This document shows, piece by piece, positions 41,887-48,042 of a stretch of 48,042 nt of DNA (its first letter is position 1; every line of letters starts with the position of its first letter). Below the pieces are notes generated by a model. That model did no database searches. It was not told the origin of the DNA and saw only the letters and a program-made list of their open reading frames with translations. A program made the position numbers and the translations under genes. The DNA lies in NCBI GenBank assembly GCA_017625405.1, contig JAGALB010000034.1, forward strand, positions 1 to 48,042, written 5' to 3'. The stretch is from Ruminiclostridium sp. (lineage in GTDB: Bacteria; Bacillota; Clostridia; Oscillospirales; Ruminococcaceae).

Positions 41887-41915
41887 GTGACAAATGAGAA
41901 CACATGTGGTATAAT
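41887..41915 (+). promoter_or_regulatory. Promoter of the metY-type gene
   Basis: GTGACA, a 17-bp spacer and TATAAT lie 36 bp before the start codon. Confidence 0.75.
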
Positions 41916-41951
41916 AAATAAAAATTAAAACAAAAGAAAGGAAGAAGAATT

Positions 41952-43220
41952 ATGAATCTTGAAACAAAATGCCTCCATTCAGGCTACACACCCAAAAACG
42001 GCGAACCCAGAGTAGTGCCGATTTATCAGAGCACAACATATGTTTACGACTCTACCGAAGCGGTTGCACATGTTTTTGACGATCCTACCGCAGGCCTTAT
42101 CTACTCCCGTTTTGCCAACCCCACAACAGACGCAGTAGAAAAGAAAATCGCTGATCTCGAAGGCGGTGTTGCAGCAATGTGTACCTCCAGCGGACAGGCG
42201 GCTTCTCTCTTATCTATTATAAATATCTGTGAAGCAGGTGACAGCTTTGTTGCTTCCGCTTCTATCTACGGCGGTACAATCAACCTTTTTGCCGTAACTC
42301 TCAAAAAGCTTGGCATTGAATGCATTTTCGTTGACTGTGACGCAGACTACGAAACACTTGTAAAGGCTGCAAAGCCCAACACAAAGTGCTATTTCGGCGA
42401 AACTATCGCTAATCCTGCACTTACAGTCCTTGACATTGAAACATGGGCTAAGGCTGCTCACGATAACGGACTTCCCCTTATCGTTGACAACACCTTTGCT
42501 ACTCCTATCCTCTGCCGTCCTATTGAATGGGGCGCAGATATCGTTGTGAACTCCACCAGCAAGTACATGGACGGTCACGCTTTACAGGTTGGCGGTGTTA
42601 TCATCGACAGCGGTAAGTTCAACTGGTCAAACGGCAAGTTCCCCTGCCTTACCGAGCCTGACGAAAGCTATCACGGTACAATCTACACAAGGGATTATCC
42701 CTTTGCTCCCTATCTTTTAAAAGCAAGAATGCAGCTTATGAGAGATTTCGGCTGCTATCCCGCTGCCAACAGCTCCTTCCTTCTCAATCTCGGTCTTGAA
42801 ACCCTTGCAATCCGTATGCCTCAGTATTGTGAAAATGCACTTAAGGTTGCTGAGTTCATTTCCAGGTCCGACAAGATTGAAGCAGTATACTACCCCGGTC
42901 TTAAGGGCGATAAGTATTACGAAAGAGCACAGAAGTATCTGCCTAGAGGTACAAGCGGCGTAATCGGTATTTCCATCAAGGGCGGAAGAACCAACGCAGT
43001 TAAGTTTATGGATGCTTTAGAGCTTGCTTCCAACGAAGTGCATGTTGCTGATATCCGTACCTGTGTACTTCACCCCGCTTCTGCAACTCACCGTCAGCTT
43101 ACAGACGAACAGCTTGTAGCTGCAGGCATTGACGGCGGCCTTATCAGACTTTCCGTAGGCCTTGAAAATGTTGATGATATCATTGCCGATATCGAAAAAG
43201 GCTTCGCAGCTATTGACTGA
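41952..43220 (+). CDS. metY: O-acetylhomoserine sulfhydrylase / Cys-Met metabolism PLP enzyme
   Basis: This 422-residue PLP enzyme of the Cys/Met gamma family has YSRFANPTTDAVEKKIADLEGG, SSGQAASLLS, a PLP-binding VDNTFATP and the Schiff-base lysine in NSTSKYMDGH; the tail has RLSVGLENVDDII. The length above 410 and the YSRFANPT start favour the sulfhydrylase over cystathionine synthase/lyase; methionine gamma-lyase is an alternative. AAAGGAAG precedes the ATG. The gene is bracketed by inverted copies of the 172-bp repeat. Confidence 0.9.
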   Translation: MNLETKCLHSGYTPKNGEPRVVPIYQSTTYVYDSTEAVAHVFDDPTAGLIYSRFANPTTDAVEKKIADLEGGVAAMCTSSGQAASLLSIINICEAGDSFVASASIYGGTINLFAVTLKKLGIECIFVDCDADYETLVKAAKPNTKCYFGETIANPALTVLDIETWAKAAHDNGLPLIVDNTFATPILCRPIEWGADIVVNSTSKYMDGHALQVGGVIIDSGKFNWSNGKFPCLTEPDESYHGTIYTRDYPFAPYLLKARMQLMRDFGCYPAANSSFLLNLGLETLAIRMPQYCENALKVAEFISRSDKIEAVYYPGLKGDKYYERAQKYLPRGTSGVIGISIKGGRTNAVKFMDALELASNEVHVADIRTCVLHPASATHRQLTDEQLVAAGIDGGLIRLSVGLENVDDIIADIEKGFAAID

Positions 43221-43270
43221 TAGTACACAGTATCACAGGTGTGGCGCTTATACAGAAGCTTTATGCGTAT

Positions 43271-43441
43271 TTATCGGAGGAAACCTTTCTGTAGAAAGGT
43301 TCTCCCCCGTACCCCCTTCCAAAGACTTTCAATATCAATTACAGCCTGTCAGGTTTACCCTGCCAGGCTGTAATTAATATTTGAAGTTTTCGGAAAGGAG
43401 TTTGAGGGAAACCCTTTTACAAAAGGGTTTCCCTCAATAAT
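43271..43441 (-). repeat. 172-bp dispersed repeat, copy 2 (inverted)
   Basis: Reverse complement of copy 1 over its whole length with scattered changes. It lies between the metY-type gene and the diguanylate cyclase gene, and its hairpins could end transcription from both. Confidence 0.88.
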
Positions 43442-43483
43442 AAGTGTAAAATTTCCTGTATAAATACCACACCAGCGATACTG

Positions 43484-44746
43484 TTAAATCACTATCCTGT
43501 TTCTGCCGTTGGATTTACCCTGATACAGAAGTGAATCGGCACGGTTTATGGTAACATCTGCGGTTTCGCCTTTTTCTGCCTGAGCGATACCTAAAGTCAT
43601 GGTTACATTGATAGTGTGGTTTTCAAAGCTGTAACGTTGACTGCGTGTGTCATCGAGCACCATTACAGCTATTTTATGGGTTTCCTGAATATCCTTCTCA
43701 GGGAACACCATAAGGAATTCCTCTCCGCCCCAGCGTGCGGAAAAGCCGCCGTACTTGTCGGAATAGCTTTTAAGGAGTGCAGATATTTCTTTAAGCACGA
43801 AGTCGCCGCAGGCATGGCCGTAGGTATCGTTTATACTCTTGAAATAATCTATATCTGCCATAATTACGGTATAGCCTGAATTGGTTTCAAGCAGTTCATC
43901 CAGCTTCATGCGGCAGCTTCTTCTGTTGAGCAGCATTGTAAGCGGATCGCGCTCAACCATATCACGGAGATTTGCACAAAGAATCTGTGCGTGATGACCG
44001 ATATCGCCGATTTCATCATCTCTTTCAAGAGCCTTTTCGCTGAGCTGAGCGTTGAAATCACCTGCTGCAACCTCGTTTATATACTGCTTTATTTCTCTCA
44101 GATCCTTTATCAGCCTTTCGGTAAAAATAATGCAGAAGGCAAGCGACAAAGCAGCGGTAATTGCCGCAATTATTACAAATCCCAGTATAACGGCCTTGGC
44201 GTTTTCGTTAGCGAGATTAATAGGCTTACCTGCGAAGAACATTCCCGAGATACTGCCGTCAGAGGAAACAATGGGAATATAACAGCCCATGTAAATGTTT
44301 CCGTTTATATCTACGTTGTCATAGACAGACTCTTCGCCGCCTGTAAGCACATCCTTTATTACATAATCGGCAGCCTTTGTGCCTACGGGGGTGCTTCCGA
44401 TGGGGTTTACGATAGTGGTGAAAATACGGGTATCACCGTAGAATACAGTAAATTCCATATCCTCGGAGCAGCTTATATGGTTGACCAGATTGTAAAAATC
44501 CTCGGCAACCACTATTGTATCGCCGAAACGGTAGATGAAATAAGCGGAGCTGTTAAGGTCACCGGGATATTTCATTTCAAACAGCGTTTCGAGAGTATGT
44601 GCGGCTGATATTATTTCATTTCTGATGCTTTTCTTGGTGTTATCATAAATCAGGCTTGCACCTACAATGGTAATCAGCGAGGATACAAGAATAATTGTGA
44701 ACAATATGAGAAAAACAACTTTATTGGCAAGACTTTTCTGTTTCAG
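43484..44746 (-). CDS. Membrane diguanylate cyclase (Cache-HAMP-GGDEF), probable CTG start
   Basis: This protein of about 420 residues would make c-di-GMP. It has an N-terminal membrane segment, an extracytoplasmic Cache-like domain (about 45-180, ending SGMFFAGKPI), a second membrane segment, HAMP (EIKQYINEVAAGDFNAQL) and a GGDEF domain with DPLTMLLNRRSC, DIDYFKSINDTYGHACGD and the active-site loop RWGGEEF. The first standard in-frame start, TTG at 44704, would cut the N-terminal helix. Upstream in frame the sequence continues KQKSLANKVVFLIL from a CTG at 44746, which has GGAGAG 7 bp upstream, so I place the start there. Confidence 0.88.
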   Translation of the reverse strand: MKQKSLANKVVFLILFTIILVSSLITIVGASLIYDNTKKSIRNEIISAAHTLETLFEMKYPGDLNSSAYFIYRFGDTIVVAEDFYNLVNHISCSEDMEFTVFYGDTRIFTTIVNPIGSTPVGTKAADYVIKDVLTGGEESVYDNVDINGNIYMGCYIPIVSSDGSISGMFFAGKPINLANENAKAVILGFVIIAAITAALSLAFCIIFTERLIKDLREIKQYINEVAAGDFNAQLSEKALERDDEIGDIGHHAQILCANLRDMVERDPLTMLLNRRSCRMKLDELLETNSGYTVIMADIDYFKSINDTYGHACGDFVLKEISALLKSYSDKYGGFSARWGGEEFLMVFPEKDIQETHKIAVMVLDDTRSQRYSFENHTINVTMTLGIAQAEKGETADVTINRADSLLYQGKSNGRNRIVI

Positions 44747-44781
44747 TTTTCATCTCTCCATTATATAGTTTATATGCTATA

Positions 44782-44810
44782 ATTATATCATATTGTTAAA
44801 AATAATACAA
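44782..44810 (-). promoter_or_regulatory. Promoter of the diguanylate cyclase gene
   Basis: On the minus strand TTGTAT (44805-44810), a 17-bp spacer and TATAAT (44782-44787) lie 36 bp before the proposed start. Confidence 0.65.
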
Positions 44811-44888
44811 TATTTGTTTTGATGAAATAATATACTGAATTTTATATAATATGACAACTGCAACGTTACAGGTTACATTTATAAAAAG

Positions 44889-44913
44889 AAAAACCGTGCT
44901 ATGCACGGTTTTT
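44889..44913. terminator. Intrinsic terminator of the ABC transporter operon
   Basis: AAAAACCGTGC-TAT-GCACGGTTTTT is a perfect 11-bp stem with A- and T-runs, 19 bp after the last permease gene. Confidence 0.92.
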
Positions 44914-44931
44914 CCTGTTTGAATATACACC

Positions 44932-45615
44932 TTACAGGTCCTTTACTATCTGATTCTTTCCTGCCTTATAGGAAATAAATGTTACAAGTGCAGCTGCGGC
45001 AGGAAGCACGCCGTAGCAGATAATTCTTATTGTGGGTATGGGAATTTCATTTGAAAATGCCACAAAGCCGAAAATTATAAGAATAATAGCTGTTAAAATT
45101 ACAAATGTAAGGTAAAGTCCGTCGGTTTTTCTGACGCCGATTTTCATGCCGAGAGGAAAACAGGGTGCAACTGCGATAATCTGTAATAGGCCGATACACA
45201 TTGGTCCTGCAATGAGAATTTCAGTAATAAATACCCCGGGCGCTCTGATAAGACAAATTACATTCACGATAAGCGCAAAGAGTGCGAAAAAGCCGATAAC
45301 GATACCTGTGCAGATAAGCTTTGAGCCGATAGCTTCTCCTGCGTTCAGGGGCATAGTGCGCTGAATTTTGAGCCAGCCGCTTTCATAGTCGCTTTTCATG
45401 GTGTTCAGCAGGAATGAACTGAAGGGTACGATAAAGCAATAGCTGATAAGCAGCGTTATAAAGGAAAGCAGAGGTTCGCCATTCGGATTTCCCATTTCTC
45501 CGATCATGTTTGCAAGTCCCAGATGAAAAAGCACCGCAGGGTAAAGGCAGATAATTGCGCCCACGATAATCTGGGTTCTTATTGTATATAAATCTTTTAA
45601 TATAAGTCCTTTCAT
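44932..45615 (-). CDS. ABC-2-type transporter permease
   Basis: This 227-residue membrane protein has six hydrophobic segments and begins MKGLILKDLYTIRTQ, the start typical of small ABC-2 permeases. AAGGAGG precedes the ATG. Last gene of the gntR-ABC operon, 10 bp after a second permease; the two probably form a heterodimeric channel for the ATPase encoded upstream. The substrate is unknown. Confidence 0.87.
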   Translation of the reverse strand: MKGLILKDLYTIRTQIIVGAIICLYPAVLFHLGLANMIGEMGNPNGEPLLSFITLLISYCFIVPFSSFLLNTMKSDYESGWLKIQRTMPLNAGEAIGSKLICTGIVIGFFALFALIVNVICLIRAPGVFITEILIAGPMCIGLLQIIAVAPCFPLGMKIGVRKTDGLYLTFVILTAIILIIFGFVAFSNEIPIPTIRIICYGVLPAAAALVTFISYKAGKNQIVKDL

Positions 45616-45625
45616 AATTTCCTCC

Positions 45626-46306
45626 TTAACCGCTGTATCTCTCTAATCTCAGCTTCATTATAAAAGTGGATAAGGCATAGAGCGCAAGGCAGGCAATTGC
45701 CACAATAGCTGTAAGGGTGGTATCAAGCTGTATTACAAGGTGTTCGCCCTTTGCTTCCAAAATACCTATACCTATGGCGACAGCAAGGCCTAAAGCACAT
45801 CCGACTATAAGTCCTGCAACTTCATGGTTCTTTACAAAAAGTGTAAGAGTGTTTACCAGAGCGTTGAAGCTTCCGCAGAAAAGGCAGAACAGAAGAATTA
45901 TTCTGATGTAATCTTCGGCAGGCGGCATAATTTCAGGTGCTAAAAGTCCTGCTGTCCAGAACATAATAATGTCCAGAACAGCGGCAACCGCCATGTAGAT
46001 AAGACTTTCAACCGTTTCGGTAACAGCATATTTCGCCTTTGACACGCCTGAAGTCAGTGTGTATTTTAAAAAACCGCACTGTAACATTTTCTGGGTTTTT
46101 CTGCCTGATATGCCTTCGGAAAGGGTTATGGGGATAAAGAGCATTCCGAGATATGGTATCAGTATAGCTACGCTCAGAATATCGGGATTGCTGCCATAGT
46201 TACCAAAAATCCCGATAATCAGCGCCATCAATGCGGCGAATTCGCAGAGTGTAACAATATAAAACGTCTTGTTCTGAGCAATGGAGTTTAAAAGTAATCC
46301 TTTCAT
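45626..46306 (-). CDS. ABC transporter permease
   Basis: This 226-residue protein has six hydrophobic segments (first at about 15-38) and begins MKGLLLNSIAQNK, similar to its neighbour though the bodies differ. It overlaps the ATPase stop as ATGA. It probably pairs with the second permease. Confidence 0.83.
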   Translation of the reverse strand: MKGLLLNSIAQNKTFYIVTLCEFAALMALIIGIFGNYGSNPDILSVAILIPYLGMLFIPITLSEGISGRKTQKMLQCGFLKYTLTSGVSKAKYAVTETVESLIYMAVAAVLDIIMFWTAGLLAPEIMPPAEDYIRIILLFCLFCGSFNALVNTLTLFVKNHEVAGLIVGCALGLAVAIGIGILEAKGEHLVIQLDTTLTAIVAIACLALYALSTFIMKLRLERYSG

Positions 46307-47151
46307 GACTGCTGCTCCTTTACATAATATACCATAATTTCCTCAATTGTGGGAGCGTCAGCAACCATACCGGGATATTTATCGGCGTTGAGGGTCAGCA
46401 CCTCGCTGCAGAAGCGACCCTTTCTCATGCCGATAATGTCCTTCTTATCCACCTGCTGTAAATCCTCTTCCGTACATTTCATTATGCGGTATTTTTCCAG
46501 CATTTCGTTTCTCTCTTCTGTAAACACGATTTTTCCCTTGTTGATAAAGCAGATGTAATCTGCAATATGCTCAAGATCGCTGGTTATATGGGTGGAAATA
46601 AGAATAGAGTGGGTTTCATCCTGCATGAATTCCAGGAATATATCGAGAATTTCGCTTCTCATTACAGGGTCAAGTCCGCCCGTAGGCTCGTCAAGAACAA
46701 GTAAGGAGGGGTTGTGTGACAGAGCCGCAGCGATAGACAGACGCATTTCCATGCCTCGTGAGAAGCCTGAGAGTTTTTTCTTCAGGGGAAGCTCAAAGCG
46801 TGTAATGTATGCGAAGAACTTTTCGCTGTCCCATGTTTTGTAGATGCCCGATAATACCTTGTCAAGCATTGTAACGGTGAGATTCTTCGGAAAGGGCATT
46901 GTATCAAACACTACGCCGATTTTTTCTCTTGTTTCGTTGGACATTTTTTCGCTGTCCTCGCCGAAAACCTTTACTTCACCGCCGTCACGCTTGTAAAGAC
47001 CTAAAATTGCCTTTATAGTTGTGGATTTGCCTGCGCCGTTTGCGCCGATAAAGCCCATAACAGAGCCCATAGGCACGTTCAGCGTTACATTGTCAAGGGC
47101 GAATTTCTGATATTTTTTAGAAAGTCCGTTTATTTCGATAACGTTTTCCAT
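46303..47151 (-). CDS. ABC transporter ATP-binding protein
   Basis: This 282-residue ATPase has Walker A GANGAGKST (about 36-44), a signature LSGFSRGMEMRL in place of LSGGQ, Walker B LLVLDEPTGGLDP and the switch His in STHITSDLEHIADY. The layout is that of YtrB/multidrug-type ABC-2 ATPases. I start at 47151 (AAAGGA 9-10 bp upstream) rather than an ATG six codons earlier. Confidence 0.94.
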   Translation of the reverse strand: MENVIEINGLSKKYQKFALDNVTLNVPMGSVMGFIGANGAGKSTTIKAILGLYKRDGGEVKVFGEDSEKMSNETREKIGVVFDTMPFPKNLTVTMLDKVLSGIYKTWDSEKFFAYITRFELPLKKKLSGFSRGMEMRLSIAAALSHNPSLLVLDEPTGGLDPVMRSEILDIFLEFMQDETHSILISTHITSDLEHIADYICFINKGKIVFTEERNEMLEKYRIMKCTEEDLQQVDKKDIIGMRKGRFCSEVLTLNADKYPGMVADAPTIEEIMVYYVKEQQS

Positions 47152-47173
47152 AATCAAATTTCCTTTCATTCTG

Positions 47174-47542
47174 TCAGTTGTAGAGCATACCCAGTATCTC
47201 CGTCATTTCGGAAAGCTCCACACCGCTTCTTCTGGCTATATCTACGGCTTTCTGGAGATTCATTTCAATTTCACGGAGATTCTGCTCTCTGAGCAGTTCG
47301 GGATTCTGTGCGGAAACAAAGCTGCCCTTACCTGTGTAGGATTCAATAAGGCCTTCGCTTTCGAGAATTTCATATGCTCGTTTGGTTGTGATTACGCTTA
47401 TGCGTAAATCCTGCGCTAAGTTACGCATGGAGGGCAGCGGTTCTCCCTCTTTTAAGCTACCGCTTAATATAAGTCCCTTTATCTGTCCTGCAATCTGCTC
47501 GTAGATAGGGACGCCGCCTGTGTTGGTAATAATAATGTTCAT
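47174..47542 (-). CDS. GntR-family regulator (YtrA type)
   Basis: This 122-residue repressor has a winged helix (PIYEQIAGQIKGLILSGSLKEGEPLPSMRNLAQDLRISVITTKRAYEILESEGLI) and a short helical tail, the YtrA arrangement used for ABC operons. The start at 47542 has AAAGGAAA upstream; the frame stays open for 99 codons further through promoter and repeat DNA, which I reject. First gene of the operon, with a matching operator at its promoter. Confidence 0.92.
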   Translation of the reverse strand: MNIIITNTGGVPIYEQIAGQIKGLILSGSLKEGEPLPSMRNLAQDLRISVITTKRAYEILESEGLIESYTGKGSFVSAQNPELLREQNLREIEMNLQKAVDIARRSGVELSEMTEILGMLYN

Positions 47543-47627
47543 TTTAATTTCCTTTGCGGTAAGGCTGTTGCAATCAACCTTGCCAAAATCATGATTTTTG
47601 TGGAATGGATATGCATATTGTTGCGAA

Positions 47628-47648
47628 TGTGTATATCCGATATACACA
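47628..47648. promoter_or_regulatory. Operator of the GntR/YtrA-type regulator
   Basis: TGTGTATATC-C-GATATACACA is a perfect 21-bp inverted repeat that touches the -10 box, with the GTGTA/TACAC ends known for YtrA-type regulators. It indicates autorepression. Confidence 0.8.
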
Positions 47649-47676
47649 ATATACCACGTTGTATAACATTTGTCAA
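47648..47676 (-). promoter_or_regulatory. Promoter of the gntR-ABC operon
   Basis: On the minus strand TTGACA (47671-47676), a 17-bp spacer and TATATT (47648-47653). Confidence 0.85.
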
Positions 47677-47717
47677 TAGGTTTTTTGAAAAAAATTATTT
47701 TTTTTGAAAATGGGGGT

Positions 47718-47824
47718 GGTGCGGGGCGCAGCCCCGCTTTTGCAAAGCAAAAGCGAACCCCGTGCAGCAAATTGCTGCACGGGGTTGTTTTCGCCGCAGG
47801 CGAAAACGGGCTGCGCCCCGCACC
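47718..47824. repeat. 107-bp perfect cloverleaf palindrome
   Basis: Outer arms of 17 bp (GGTGCGGGGCGCAGCCC, 47718-47734, with 47808-47824) enclose three perfect hairpins placed end to end: 47735-47755 (9-bp stem), 47756-47786 (15-bp stem, 1-base loop) and 47787-47807 (9-bp stem). No base is unpaired at the four-way junction. It contains no gene. Confidence 0.93.
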
Positions 47825-47890
47825 TGTGCTATTACACAAAACAACCCCACCGTTTTAGAGCAGTGGTTCGTATAGAAATATTATATATAT

Positions 47891-48042
47891 ATTATTGAGG
47901 GAAACCCTTTTGTAAAAGGGTTATTCCTCAAACTCCTTTCCTAAAACTTCAAATATTAATTACAGCCTGGCAGGGTAAACCTGTCAGGCTGTAATTGATA
48001 TTAAAAGTCTTTGGAAGGGGGTACGGGGGACAACCTTTCTTC
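47891..48042 (+). repeat. 172-bp dispersed repeat, copy 3 (cut by window end)
   Basis: Direct copy of 41653-41824, beginning ATTATTGAGG and running to the window edge inside the last hairpin. The gap from 47543 holds only regulatory and repeat DNA. Confidence 0.87.

Noticed and set aside
47543-47839. N-terminal extension of the GntR regulator
   Set aside because: The frame stays open but runs through the promoter, operator and cloverleaf; the winged-helix domain starts at 47542 with its own ribosome site.

Overview
The window looks like a chromosome segment from an anaerobic Bacillota bacterium of the class Clostridia, most like the Ruminococcus group of the Oscillospirales. The evidence is the FabK-type fatty-acid cluster, a CIRCE-controlled htpG, AGGAGG-type ribosome sites with TTGACA-17-TATAAT promoters, a [FeFe]-hydrogenase-like sensor, acetate kinase, and a fragment of the sporulation gene dpaB/spoVFB. 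The species assignment is inference.

Positions 1 to about 11,842 are the right-hand part of an integrative element. Its large serine integrase (10167-11789) abuts the 3' end of dpaB (dipicolinate synthase subunit B), so the element appears to sit inside a spore gene, as skin-like elements do. The cargo, left to right, is: (a) a secreted protein, cut by the window edge, that starts with a near-complete eukaryotic-type ubiquitin just after its signal peptide; (b) a small serine resolvase; (c) an operon DUF960 - zinc-ribbon amidoligase - class II glutamine amidotransferase; (d) a type I restriction-modification remnant, with an HsdM-HsdS-like fusion under a perfect promoter flanked by two matching operators, a truncated mazF, and an hsdR that lost its nuclease part and P-loop in a deletion that also cut mazF; (e) two small proteins of unknown function and the integrase.

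Positions 12,100-19,800 are host genes on the minus strand: galE with a lipoprotein gene, and an eight-gene tight operon fabD-aroE-aroK-amidohydrolase-membrane protein-fumA(alpha)-arsC-like-araC. Divergent from fabD is the plus-strand fatty-acid operon fabH-fabK-fabG-fabF-accB-fabZ-accC-accD-accA (19,992-28,036), followed by acpP with its own promoter. Together these encode malonyl-CoA synthesis, malonyl transfer and the elongation cycle.

Positions 28,600-35,900 hold ackA (minus), a structured leader RNA with a three-way junction and terminator upstream of a SHOCT-domain membrane protein, tmcAL, a mutarotase-like protein, an XRE regulator, and an NfeD-like/CorC-HlyC pair (minus). Positions 36,000-43,200 hold CIRCE-htpG, the L10-leader rplJ-rplL operon, a fusion of a [FeFe]-hydrogenase sensor domain to a chemotaxis signalling domain, and a metY-type sulfhydrylase gene bracketed by inverted copies of a 172-bp repeat. 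Positions 43,480-47,540 hold a membrane diguanylate cyclase and a GntR/YtrA-type autoregulated ABC transporter operon (all minus). The right end holds a 107-bp perfect cloverleaf palindrome and a third copy of the 172-bp repeat.
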